A stretch of DNA of 64,000 bases from Macrolepiota albuminosa (taxonomy: Eukaryota > Basidiomycota > Agaricomycetes > Agaricales > Agaricaceae), in contig JAMWFC010000113.1 in the NCBI GenBank assembly GCA_027475525.1, forward strand, positions 1,724,001 to 1,788,000, written 5' to 3'. The notes beneath the pieces were generated by a model. It was not told where the DNA came from. It was given only the letters and a program-made list of their open reading frames with translations, and did no database searches. Both the position numbers and the translations under genes were made by a program. Below, piece after piece: positions 1 to 9,879 of this stretch; position 1 is the first letter of the stretch, and each line of letters begins with the position of its first letter.

Positions 1-61
1 TTTGTCTACCGCATATCTTGACAAAGAAGTTTTACTTTCCTCGACCGTTACCGACGCTGAG

Positions 62-215
62 CTTTCTCAGAAAAACCCAGATATTACCGACTCAGCTCTA
101 GCGTACTTATATCTTACCGCCTCTGAATCGTTTCAAAACTTTCTCAGAAAAACCCAGATATTACCGACTCAGCTCTAGCGTACTTATATCTTACCGCCTC
201 TGAATCGTTTCAAAA
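62..215. repeat. Perfect 77-bp tandem duplication (copy 1 62-138, copy 2 139-215)
   Basis: The 77 bases at 62-138 recur without a mismatch at 139-215; the bases flanking both ends differ, so the unit is exactly 77 bp. It shifts a long open frame (frame starting at base 2) into another frame that then stays open. A second perfect duplication of the same length occurs at 1563-1716. Confidence 0.97.
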
Positions 216-1679
216 TATAGCGTCTACCGATACTTATCTCACCACTCTCCCGGAGCCTCGTCTCCTGCCGTTCTTGGACTTGCCGCTCCTCAGGCTACAG
301 TTCCCCTTTCCACTTCTGTATATAACCAAGCTAACGCTCCCAAAAGGAAAGGGGTACAAGTCAAAAAGAAATATAAGCCAGTTGCGCTTAAAACAAAGCC
401 CATCGCTGCGCACTCTCCCGAGACGTTTAGGATCGAGCGCCAGATTATTGGCGACCCTCTTGCCGACATACCTATTTTATCGCCGAACCCGCCACCCTTT
501 CAGCCCACGGGACGTTTTACCGCGGAACGCCAACAGCAGTTCGCCAAGGAGCACGACACAGGATTTTTGACCAAAGATGAGTTGAATGTCCTTACCGATC
601 TCGTCGCTAAGCAGGATAAAGCCTTCGCCTGGGAGGACTCAGAACGCGGCAGTCTACGTACAGATTTCTTCCCGCCTGTTGTTATCCCGACCATTCCTCA
701 CGTACCGTGGACTGAGCACAACCGACCGCTACCGCCTGGAATTGAAGCCGAGGTCTGCCAAATCATTAGGACCAAAATACAGGCTGGCGTCTACGAGCCC
801 TCCAATAGCTCTTACCGCTCCCGTTGGTTCTGTGTCCTCAAAAAGAACGGCAACCTCCGCATAGTCCACAGTCTCGAGCCGCTGAACAGAGTTACCATTC
901 GACACTCTGGCGTACCGCCTTTCCCTGACCACTTTGCCGAGTCCTTTGCCGGGCGCATTTGTGGCGCCACCCTTGATCTCTACGTTGGCTACGACGAACG
1001 TCTGATACACCCCTCTTCCCGGGATCTCACTACCTTTCAAACTCCGTTTGGCGCCTTGCGCCTAGTTACCTTGCCGATGGGCTGGACAAACTCAGTCCCT
1101 ATATTCCATGATGACATTACCTTCATCCTCCAACCCGAGATACCGCACCATGTCCTTAGCTTCATTGATGACGTTGGCGTCAAAGGTCCCAAAGACTGGC
1201 GACTCGTTAACGGCTTACCGGCGACCCATCCCGAGAACCCCAACATTCGCTTAGCGCTATGGGAGTTTTTCTTGCTGCTCAATCGAGTTCTCCAGCGCAT
1301 GAAGTATAGCGGTGGTACCTTTAGCGGCCACAAGCTCCTTCTTTGTGCGCCAAGGTTCAAAATACTCGGTCACATATGCACTCCCGACGGTCGCGTTCCC
1401 GACGAGTCTCGCTTAGCACTCCTAGAGCGATGGGGTCCTTGCCGCGACTTATCTGAAGTTCGCGCCTTTCTTGGCACCGTTGGCGTTCTGAGGATATTCG
1501 TCAAGAACTTTGCCCATCGCGCACATGCCCTTAACCGACTCACCCGCGCTAACGAGCCCTTCGAATTTGGGCCAGACCAGGTCACTGCCCAACGCGACTT
1601 AGTAAAAGCTCTGCAGGACGCCAAGCCCCTAGTTCCCATGAATTTGGGCCAGACCAGGTCACTGCCCAACGCGACTTAG
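204..1679 (+). pseudogene. Ty3/gypsy pol, linker and reverse transcriptase part, frame broken at its 3' end
   Basis: The frame is open from the stop at 201-203 to 1679. From about 567 it encodes the reverse transcriptase: an N-terminal stretch with a proline-rich approach (HVPWTEHNRPLPPGIE), the LRIVHSLEPLN palm segment, the TPFGALRLVTLPMG segment, and the catalytic FIDD motif (the YxDD box) followed by the thumb. It ends at a premature TAG inside the second copy of a 77-bp tandem duplication, just as the RNase H domain should begin. Without the extra 77 bases the frame would run directly into the RNase H-integrase frame at 1640-3808. Upstream of about 270 the apparent gag-side coding continues in another frame, so a further frame change, programmed or mutational, lies near 200-270. 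Confidence 0.85.
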
Positions 1680-1716
1680 TAAAAGCTCTGCAGGACGCCA
1701 AGCCCCTAGTTCCCAT
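1563..1716. repeat. Perfect 77-bp tandem duplication breaking pol (copy 1 1563-1639, copy 2 1640-1716)
   Basis: Bases 1563-1639 and 1640-1716 are identical and the flanking bases differ, so the unit is exactly 77 bp. Because 77 is not a multiple of three, it introduces a frameshift and the TAG that ends the RT frame at 1679. Reading resumes in the +2 frame from the second copy without further interruption to 3808. Confidence 0.97.
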
Positions 1717-3808
1717 CAACTATAGCTCTGCCGACCCTGTTATCTTGGCGGTGGATACCTCGTACATTGCCGTTGGCTACTTCTTGTGCCAGTGCCTTAG
1801 CGATAATCGGAAACAGCGACGCTACAACCGTTTTGGGTCGATCACGCTAAACGACCGAGAGTCTCGCTACAGTCAGCCTAAGCTAGAGCTCTATGGACTT
1901 TTCAAAACCTTCCGGTCGCTAAAGATGTACTTGATTGGCGTGCGGAATCTTATTGTTGAAGTCGACGCTAGATACATCAAAGGCATGCTGCAGAATCCCG
2001 ACATCCAGCCATCCGCTAGCATGAACCGGTGGGTAGTCGCCATCCTCATGTTTCACTTTGAGTTGGTACACGTCAAGAGCTCTTTCCACGGCCCAGATGG
2101 ACTCTCTAGGCGACCACGGCAGCCTGGCGACCCGGCAGTGGACCCACAGGCTGATAGCGATTTCGAGGACTGGATCGACCGCTTACATGGTTTCGTGCAT
2201 CTCATACAACAGCCAATCCCCCTACTACGACGGCAACAGCCTACCAGCATCTTTTTACATCCCATCGTCCCTTACCGCCCCGAGACCTTTAGCGCACCCC
2301 TCACGTTCTACACGGCAAGCATTTTAAATCAAAACTCATCTCCAGTAAAAGTCGTACAGGAACCGCAGTCGCTAAGAGAAGACAGCAGAAACCTGACCTA
2401 CGATGCCGTCCCCCGATCCGCCAAGGCAAAAGCGGAAGACAGTCGCTTGTTAGTAGTTGAGCAATGGATCCAAGACCTTAAGCGACCCCCAGACCTTACC
2501 GACGAACAATACGCTACCTTTATCCGCTATGCTACCCACTTCTTCTTTACCGACAACCGACTTTGGCGACGAAATCGAGATGGCGCACACAAGCTGATCA
2601 TCAAGCCAGAAGGTCGTTTACGAGTCTTGCGCGCTATGCATGACGAGCTAGGACATAGAGGTCTGTACGCTACCCGAGCTTCTCTGTTAGAACGATTCTG
2701 GTGGCCACACGCTAGTGCCGACATCGCCTGGTACATCAGGACTTGCCACCTCTGCCAAATTCAACAAACGCGCCAAGTGCTCATCCCGCCAACCGTTGCA
2801 ACGCCAGCTCCCCTCTTCAGCAAAATTTACGTCGATACCATGCATATGCCCAAATCTGGTCGCTACAAGTACATCATTCAAGGTCGCTGCTCGCTAATCC
2901 ACTGGCCTGAATTTCGAATGCTCCAAAGAGAAAATACCGACGCGGTCGCCAAGTGGCTATTTGAGGACGTCATTTGCCGTTGGGGAGCGCTAAGAGAAAT
3001 CGTCACGGATAACGGTGCGCCCATCATCAAAGCGCTAACTTACCTCGCCAAGAAATACAATATCCATCACATTCGAGTATCTGGTTACAACAAACGCGCC
3101 AATGGCCTGGTAGAAAGACCACACTTTGACGTCCGGCAAGCACTCTTCAAGGCAGTCGATGGCGACGAGTCTCGTTGGAGCGAAGCGACTTATTCAGTGT
3201 TCTGGTCGGAAAGAGTTACTATTCGTAAGCGCATGGGTTGCTCTCCCTATTACGCGGCTACTGGCACCCATCCTTTACTCCCTGCCGACATCATAGAAGC
3301 GACCTATCTTCAGCCAGCACCCAACAGCATCTTAGCGACTACCGACCTTATCGCCAGACGAGCCATTGACCTCCAACGAAGGAAAGAAGATTTAGAGCGA
3401 CTCCACGAGGTAGTCTTTAGCGCACGTCGCCAAGCAGCATTACGATTCGAGACCGAGCATAGCGCTACCATCAAAGATTACAACTTCCCGAGAGGAGCGC
3501 TAGTGCTCATGCGCAACTCCAAAATCGAGACCTCCTACAACAAGAAAATGCGCCCGCGCTATCTAGGACCTTTGGTAGTTATCTCTCGTAACCGTGGAGG
3601 CGCTTACGTGCTCTGTGAATTAGATGGTTCAGTACTGCATCGACCTGTTGCCGCTTTTCGCCTATTACCGTATCTCGCCAGGGAACAAATCGACTTGCCG
3701 CTTGAAGCGCTAGATATCGACACCGCCAAGCTGAGAGAACTTGAAGAAACCGAATTACTAGACGATGATGACTTGCCGACTCTCGTTGAAGAAGAAGAAA
3801 ATGATTAG
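1640..3808 (+). CDS. Ty3/gypsy pol, RNase H and integrase part
   Basis: Open from the second 77-bp copy to TAG at 3806-3808. The N-terminal part is the RNase H-like domain (VDTSYIAVG with its first acidic residue, a central E, then LIVEVDAR). The integrase zinc-binding domain follows (HDELGHRG then CHLCQ, HH-CC type), then the core with the D,D-35-E triad visible as IYVDTMHM, VTDNGAP and GLVERP. A C-terminal segment (about residues 590-660) resembles the GPY/F module (MRPRYLGPLVVISR), and the tail is acidic. No chromodomain is recognisable. The protein would cut and join element cDNA into host DNA. It is probably one polyprotein with the RT part; the separation is caused only by the 77-bp duplication. 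Confidence 0.88.
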   Translation, partial: EFGPDQVTAQRDLVKALQDAKPLVPINYSSADPVILAVDTSYIAVGYFLCQCLSDNRKQRRYNRFGSITLNDRESRYSQPKLELYGLFKTFRSLKMYLIGVRNLIVEVDARYIKGMLQNPDIQPSASMNRWVVAILMFHFELVHVKSSFHGPDGLSRRPRQPGDPAVDPQADSDFEDWIDRLHGFVHLIQQPIPLLRRQQPTSIFLHPIVPYRPETFSAPLTFYTASILNQNSSPVKVVQEPQSLREDSRNLTYDAVPRSAKAKAEDSRLLVVEQWIQDLKRPPDLTDEQYATFIRYATHFFFTDNRLWRRNRDGAHKLIIKPEGRLRVLRAMHDELGHRGLYATRASLLERFWWPHASADIAWYIRTCHLCQIQQTRQVLIPPTVATPAPLFSKIYVDTMHMPKSGRYKYIIQGRCSLIHWPEFRMLQRENTDAVAKWLFEDVICRWGALREIVTDNGAPIIKALTYLAKKYNIHHIRVSGYNKRANGLVERPHFDVRQALFKAVDGDESRWSEATYSVFWSERVTIRKRMGCSPYYAATGTHPLLPADIIEATYLQPAPNSILATTDLIARRAIDLQRRKEDLERLHEVVFSARRQAALRFETEHSATIKDYNFPRGALVLMRNSKIETSYNKKMRPRYLGPLVVISRNRGGAYVLCELDGSVLHRPVAAFRLLPYLAREQIDLPLEALDIDTAKLRELEETELLDDDDLPTLVEEEEND

Positions 3809-4235
3809 AAAAGAATATATTGATGAGCTCTCTTTTTCTATTACCTATCTTACTTATCTCTCTTGCCGATACTTACTGTACTATATCCAACAGACAATTC
3901 TTTACATAGTCAAGTCGCAGCGCTAGCGTGTCGCCAACGTTTAGCGCATTGCGCAACTCTCGCCAAGGGTTTTTCGCTATGATGATTTACTGAGCGTTTC
4001 CCTTTCCTCAAAATTTGTCTAAGTCCCTCACATATTACTGTTCTTGCTTATACCTACCTCAGAATACTTACCGCTTGCTTTCTCTTTGCTATACTTTCCT
4101 TGCTCTCTGCCGCTACGCTAACTCAGATTATTGGACTCAATTCCTCCACTCGGCAGGGAAACACAAAATTTATATAAAGAAATCGAGGCGCCAACAAAAA
4201 TATATGTACAGACGGCCTATCTACTCTAAGGTCCG
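3809..4235. other. Non-coding gap between pol and the antisense gene
   Basis: This 427-bp A/T-richer stretch sits between the integrase stop and the stop codon of the opposite-strand gene. The two genes converge here, so it must hold both 3' ends. No coding region, repeat or clear terminator was recognised. Confidence 0.6.
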
Positions 4236-6599
4236 TCAGTCTTCATCCTCGGGAAGCGACATGGCATCGTCGAGCGGCAAGAGGTCGCCAACTTGTACGT
4301 GGTTGAGGACCTGCCACTCTAGCGCCTCGTTGCAGTCCGCCTGGTACTCTTGAAGGGCGTCCATGCTACGAGTCAAATTGGCGTACCGAAGGCGAGAGGC
4401 CATAATTTGCTGCCGCACTCGCTCGCGCTCGCGACCCAGAACCGCTCGCATGCTTGCCGCACGCGTCGCCATCCGCTCTATCACTTGAGGAGGGTAAAGG
4501 GCCACCACCGGGTAAACCAAGTCCTCCCCCAACCACTCATAGGAGTCGCCAGTGACCCTTGGCTGAGGTTGGGGGGTCCACGACGAGGCACTGTCGCTGG
4601 TCCACTGCCGCGTCCCCAGTTCATCCCCACTTGCCCAGGGGGCGGCAGGCGCCAACAATGGCAACTCCTGGGACTCGCCAGGGAAGTCCTGCAAAGTCTC
4701 TTCCATCGCCCCCTCGCCCTCTACCACCTCTTCTGCCACCGGCTCCCTAGCCGCGGTGCCCGCCGCGTCGTTTTCGCGTTGAGTCGCCAAGGTTTCTTCT
4801 TCACCCTCGGCGTCCTCAGTCCCTCCCTCTGCCTTCTCCTCCACCTCCATCTCGACATCGGCGGGAGCGTCTTCCCGCTCCTCTTGAGGCGCCTCCCTCT
4901 CTCCCTCCTCCTGCTCCCCGCCAAGAGACCGTGCCGCCAAGTGAATAGGCGACAACAGCCCGCTGGGGCCAGCCTCGGTGTCACGAGGCGGGAGGCGACT
5001 AGCCGCCAGCGCCTTCTCCAGGTCCTCCATTTCCGTATCCCTTGGCACTGGCGAGGGGGAAGGCGACGACGAAACTACACGCGGGCGCTTTGCTTTGCCC
5101 TTCCCTTTGCTGGGGGAAGGGGCTTGTCGTTTTGTGGGGACCGCAGTCCCTTGGCGCTCTCCGGCGCCACGATTGCCGACCGTTTCGTTTTCGTCCCCTT
5201 GACGCGTCGGCAGCGCCAGGGAACTCTTGCTGATTGTGGCCGCGTCGCCAGCGGCCTGCTTCTTCCTCTCCTCCTCAACGAACTCCCGCGCTCTCTTGAC
5301 CAAGACGGCACGCTTAAAAGTACGCTCCACTACCGCGTCGGGAGCTCCACCGCGTTCTCGACTCTTGGCGCCATCCAAAGTGCATGCCCTCTTCAGCGTA
5401 CCGCACCGGTAGCAAGGCTGGCCACCAGTGGGGTACCAACACCCCTCTGGGTCGTTGTCGGCCCAGCACTTGTCGCACTACAAGAATGTCAGCAAGAGCG
5501 GTAAGGAAAGCTATGGTACTTACCGCTCCTTGGGAGTCTTTGAACTCCCGCCTTGCCGCTGGACTTGCCGTCTTCTTATCCTTCATCTCCGGCAAGACCA
5601 CTCCCGCTTCCATTCCCTCATCCAAAACCGCCTCATCTCGTCTTGCCACCAACAAACCCTTCAGCTCTGCGTCGCTAAAGGAAGTTTGCGTTGGCGCCTG
5701 TCAACTGGTTGGTTAGCAGGGAAAGTACCTTGGCGCAACGAACTTACCGTGTAACGAGGGGCGGCAGCCTTACGAGACTGAGAGTGGGGATAAGCAGAAG
5801 TCGCCAGCAGTAAGAACCCTCAAACTTACCTTCTTTTTCAAAGTCTTGCCAGGCTTGACCGGAGAGCCCGATTTGCTTGCCGGCAGTGCTGGGCTCTGGG
5901 CACTACCGGCGCGGGAATCCTTCATATCAGACATCTGCCTCCTGGCAACTGGCGACTTCTCGCTAGCAACCAGGGACTCGCCAACGGCCTCTCGCTCCTC
6001 CAACGCCCTGATCCTCTCCTTGGCGTCACGAGAAGCCTCTTCCAGCACATTCTCGCGGATTGCCGCCATCTCAGCGTCCACCTGCAAATTAGCAAGAGGC
6101 GCTAACACCTCTTGTTTGCTATGGGGAGACAGGTCAGACCACAGCTAAGTTAGAGATAAAAATCAGAGTTACTTACTCAGGCGCGGGAGCGCTTACCGTC
6201 ATCGGCAAGGCACCCGACAAGATATCTTCCAACTCGTCCTCGATGGTAGGGACGGGAGGAGGCGCCTAGGGACCCAATCAGTTGGCGACACGGCAAGGAC
6301 TTGAAAGCACTTACAAAACGAGAAAAAGGCGCTAGCCACTCCGCGCCACGATGATCCAGGTACCGCGACCGGCACCACTCCCGCACCTCAATCTCGCGAT
6401 CCCACCCAACGCCAAGGACCCGCACCTCATACCAACGCTCCAGTAATCGCATAACGGCAACAACCAAGTTTGTAGGCGCCTCCGCGCCCACACCCTCGAT
6501 GCGCTTGATGAACTTATTGGCCTTTTCAATGTAAGCGGAGGCGGCGTCTTGAGCCTCGCGAGACGGTACTGGAGGCGGAGTTGGAATTCGGAAAGACAT
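4236..6599 (-). CDS. Transposon-borne antisense six-exon gene, Zn-cluster-like and acidic protein
   Basis: A six-exon model can be read on the minus strand: 6599-6315, 6265-6197, 6144-5830, 5777-5748, 5697-5524, 5477-4236. All five introns are GT-AG, 46-52 nt long and phase 0, giving about 704 codons with no internal stop. The start is the ATG at 6599-6597 (protein begins MSFRIPTPPP). Residues 1-95 form a folded-looking domain rich in W, R and L. A middle region is charged and helical. Residues 292-323 hold six cysteines spaced C-x2-C-x8-C-x8-C-x2-C-x6-C, close to the fungal Zn2Cys6 arrangement but with a longer first loop. Then come basic and Ser/Pro stretches, a long Glu-rich acidic region and a C-terminal coiled coil. 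It lies entirely between integrase and the 3' LTR. I do not know its function; a DNA-binding or regulatory role is inference from the Cys cluster. The 30-nt exon 4 is the least certain part. Confidence 0.7.
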
Positions 6600-6767
6600 A
6601 TTTTTTAATAGAGCGCCAGGTAAAGATGTGGAGGAGAGACGAAGTCCAAACTCATGCGCCAGGACTATAAACCAAATCTCAAGAACGCACGGACCACCTG
6701 TCACAAAAGCGGTAACGGTAGCCTTATTTGGTGACTGAGGACAGTCAATTTTTCAGTTGGGGGGAGA

Positions 6768-7686
6768 TGATAGGACCCTATACAGGTTAGGCGCATCAAC
6801 GGCAGGCTCGGCACCGGCTCCGGAAACCTTGCCGCACTCGTTCCGAACTTAGCGCACGCGTTCTACCCATTTTAAGCCATTCCCGACGGCCGCGCACGGC
6901 AAGAAGCAGATCCAATCAATGATAGCGCCGACGGCAGCAGGAATGACAACTGACAGATGGCATCAGTCACTGATGACAGCGCTTAGCGAGAAGTTTGATG
7001 ATCTATCAAAAACTGACGGACAGCTTGGCGTTTGACCTTGGCGTCTGACACCGCTTACCGTCTCGATTTGGCGCCAAACGTCGCTTAGGTGCTCTGACAG
7101 ACAGAAGGGTGATGGATTGATGGTTTAGCACCGCGATCTGCCGCCTGGTGGCGCCAAGGGTCCTCCAAGGACGGTAGGGATCGGAAACCGTTGGAGCTAC
7201 CCCTATGAAATTTTCCAGTTTACCGCACTTTGGCGATGGTTGGTCACTGGCGACGGCGAACTCTTTGTAGTATAAAAGTACTTACCGACTTGTACAATGG
7301 ACCAGCAGACGAATAGACCAGAGTTTCCCCCACTTACTTCAGTCTCACTTACACTCAAGAGCTCATTTACGCTACAGTCGGCAACGTCGAACTCATCGGT
7401 AGTTACAGACGCTCGCCAACACTCGACACACTCGCGCCTTGCAACTACGGCAGGCATTATCGACGCTTAGACTTCGCTAAGCTTACCGTGCTCTTGCCGC
7501 TTACCTTTGCCGTGTTCGCTTACCGCTCTTTCCTAGGCGCTTTACCTTAGCGCTTTACACTTGCCGACCCCGTTACCGACTTTTACCCTTTTTCACAGAC
7601 GCGTTCTCTGGGACCTGCCCGGGACTCCTCAAATCACTTATAGCGCGCCCAACGCACACTCTTGGTACGGTAACACTCCAGTTACA
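6768..7686 (+). repeat. Probable 3' LTR of the Ty3/gypsy element
   Basis: It follows a polypurine tract (GGGGGGAGA, about 6758-6766). It starts with TG (TGATAGGACC), contains a TATA box and pyrimidine-rich leader about 500 bp in, and may end at a CA (GTTACA). There is no significant coding on either strand. Both boundaries are estimates, because the 5' LTR is outside the window. Confidence 0.5.
7271..7277 (+). promoter_or_regulatory. TATA box in the 3' LTR
   Basis: TATAAAA within the LTR-like region, followed by a CT-rich stretch. This is the usual layout of an LTR U3/R promoter. In this copy it could drive transcription rightward toward the SAP-like ORF. Confidence 0.4.
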
Positions 7687-7687
7687 T

Positions 7688-8629
7688 TTGTTACTGACCA
7701 AAACTTTGGGCGTCATCACCATCCCTTCTTCTCCTACAGCAATCACAACCGATAGTGAACTCGACGACGATTATATTGAAAAAAATAGCTCAAACACTAT
7801 CATTTATGACACTGAATCTGAAAGCGACAAAAATGACGAACCTCAAATTCCAATTCATCACTACAGCATTCCTATGACACGATCCCTTTCAAACTCGACC
7901 TCATCCTTTATATCTTGTGCAAGTGATCTGGTATCATTTGAATCGGATTCCCAAAAATCAAAAGAAGACCTTTTTACCGAGGTTCGAGCATTGCGAGCAG
8001 AAATAAAAGCCCTTAAAACACAGTTAGAGCTGGAAAATGCTGCTACAAAAGCCTCCAATGCTCACTGCACTATCATCCGAAAAGAGCTAGGAAACTCCTT
8101 GATCCGTCTAGAAAATCTGCGCCAGAAAAAAACTCGAGGGTCTACAAAAGTCAAAGCAAGATTTGTGACTCACCCTGAATTGAAAGCAGCATTTGAGGCT
8201 GAAGAAGCTGAACGAATTGAAAAAGAGCGCATCGAAGCTAAAAAAGAAGCTCAGAAAATTGCAAATGCCAATGCTCGTACCAGTCGCATTGCTCGAGAGT
8301 CTGCTCTCAAAGCATTTGATCTTCCTCTTTCTTCATATAAAAAAAAAGAAGAATACGAAATCCTCGCTATGGCACTTGAGTTAGGTACGGACGGAACAGT
8401 TCAGCAACTCACACAACGAATCAAAGAACATCTTGCCAATCATGATGAAGATCTACGAAAAAACCCTCGTTTTGCTGGGTTATTTATTACAGGACGTCGT
8501 CGGAAGGATAAAACTACTGACAGTAGTCCATCCTCGCAGAATCCCCCTGCATCCCAGGTGCCATTTGTGAGAATTCAAAGAGACGCAGAGCCGAGCGGAG
8601 CTTCAATGTGTCATGAAGGGTACCTGTGA
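7688..8629 (+). CDS. SAP-like coiled-coil protein, N-terminus missing or fused to LTR
   Basis: The open frame begins at a TTG right at the estimated LTR end and stops at TGA 8627-8629, about 313 codons. No ATG is found before the acidic Ser-rich N-terminal region, so the native start is probably lost or displaced. The order is: acidic/Ser/Thr-rich segment (1-90), coiled coil with an EVRALRAEIKALK heptad pattern (about 97-125), a second charged helix rich in E, A and K (170-205), a SAP-like helix pair (about 215-255, SSYKKKEEYEILAMALELG), and a short basic tail. Proteins with this architecture are, from memory, frequent in repeats of mushroom genomes, but I cannot name the family. It may be a remnant of another mobile element hit by the gypsy insertion. 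DNA binding via the SAP-like part is inference. Confidence 0.5.
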   Translation: MLLTKTLGVITIPSSPTAITTDSELDDDYIEKNSSNTIIYDTESESDKNDEPQIPIHHYSIPMTRSLSNSTSSFISCASDLVSFESDSQKSKEDLFTEVRALRAEIKALKTQLELENAATKASNAHCTIIRKELGNSLIRLENLRQKKTRGSTKVKARFVTHPELKAAFEAEEAERIEKERIEAKKEAQKIANANARTSRIARESALKAFDLPLSSYKKKEEYEILAMALELGTDGTVQQLTQRIKEHLANHDEDLRKNPRFAGLFITGRRRKDKTTDSSPSSQNPPASQVPFVRIQRDAEPSGASMCHEGYL

Positions 8630-9235
8630 CAATTTGTGACCTGCCGACTAGGAGGGCCTGCCGACTACGTAGTAGGGCATAGTACTATTCCTAATGTTTG
8701 ATTCAAAAGCATAACACAACATGCTTGGCTTTTAAAATAGGCTTCCTGGCTAATAATCCACATATCATTCTAAAAAGATGGATGCAACACTAGGCAAGCC
8801 TTAATACTATCTGATAAACAAACCAATCAAAAAACTTGCAAAATTCTTTGCAAACTGACCTGTGCAGCAGCAACTGCCTTTGAAATTTGGTGACAGCCTT
8901 CAATTTCTAAGCAGCCCTCCTATTCTCAGTGATGTTGTGTCATAAATAGCCTTTTTGGAGAGACCTAAACACTAAAATCTAAGTTTATTATAGTCAAGGA
9001 AAATCTTCACAGTTACGGCTGCTGTGCAGAACACTGGGTTCAAGAAATAAGGATCAAGAAAGAGGAAAAGACAAGGTGCCTTTTTGTGACACGTAAATAC
9101 GTCATGCAAAAGGGCAGGCGGCCGGCTACTAACCGTGGGAGTGGACGCCGGGGATAACCGAAGGGTCTGGCTGCAACCCGACGAATCTACCAGTGGCCGG
9201 TCGCTACCTATCGATTCTCGACTCAACGCAACAAT
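8630..9235. other. Intergenic region upstream of eS26
   Basis: About 600 bp with no coding region seen. It must contain the promoter of the ribosomal protein gene that starts at 9236; no specific motif could be assigned with confidence. Confidence 0.6.
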
Positions 9236-9879
9236 ATGGTGAGTCTACTCTCTATCTGACCTTTGTGTCCGTCTCTGTTGCTTCTATTCTGTTGCTGGAT
9301 TTCGCGAATTTGTGAGGATTTGGGACGGATGCACACTTTGGCTTGTGGATGACGCTTTGATGACTGGTGCTTATTCGTCTTCCTTGTAGACTAAGAAAAG
9401 AAGAAATGGTGGCCGTAACAAGAAAGGACGTGGCCATGTCTCATTCATGCGTTGCTCCAACTGCTCGCGATGCGTGCCTAAGGACAAGGCTATCAAGCGC
9501 TTCACAGTAAGGAACATGGTTGAGAGCGCTGCTGTGAGGGATATTAGTGAAGCCTCGGTTTATCCTGGTATGTTGAAGGTTGATTTTCCTCTTGAAACTT
9601 GCTGATTCATACACAGAGTATGTTATCCCGAAATTGTACATCAAAATTGCGTACTGTGTGTCCTGTGCCATTCACTCACATGGTGAGTTTTCGTCTCTGG
9701 TGGTTTTGTTAGAAGTTTGAACCATCGTCTCGTCAGTCGTCCGTGTCCGCTCTCGCGAGGGTCGTCGCAATCGTGCGCCACCTCCTCGTATCCGTTGGAA
9801 GGATGGCAAAAAGGTCAACCCCGCAGTAGCCGCAGCTGAGGATGCGAAGGCTGCTGCCGGTGCTGCTGGCAAGGCTTAG
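9236..9879 (+). CDS. RPS26: 40S ribosomal protein eS26
   Basis: Four exons: 9236-9238 (only the ATG), 9390-9567, 9617-9682 and 9737-9879 (TAG), coding 129 residues. The 5' exon holds just the start codon, immediately followed by GTGAGT, a layout common in ribosomal protein genes. The protein starts with the basic segment [16 protein letters not shown], has the zinc-binding CSNC and CVSC cysteine pairs, and the conserved stretches [11 protein letters not shown] and [16 protein letters not shown]. It ends in an alanine-rich tail and is slightly longer than yeast eS26 (about 119 residues), mainly in that tail. It is part of the small ribosomal subunit near the mRNA exit. The call is secure. Confidence 0.95.

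Larger units (their letters stand above)
1..7686 (+). mobile_element. Ty3/gypsy LTR retrotransposon, 3' part
   Basis: The order seen is: linker before pol, reverse transcriptase, RNase H, integrase with zinc-binding and catalytic domains, a gene on the opposite strand, a purine-rich tract (about 6757-6767), then a region that behaves like a 3' LTR with a TATA box. RT before integrase is the Ty3/gypsy order. The 5' LTR, primer-binding site and most of gag lie outside the window. Base composition is distinctive (many gcgct, cgcc and accg words) and changes sharply near 7690, which supports the right boundary. The terminal coordinate is approximate because no second LTR is available to align and no target-site duplication could be identified. 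Confidence 0.85.

Noticed and set aside
4350..5504. 384-codon open frame on the plus strand
   Set aside because: It is the mirror of the large exon of the minus-strand gene; its Leu/Arg/Pro-rich composition is what the complement of a Glu/Ser-rich coding region gives.
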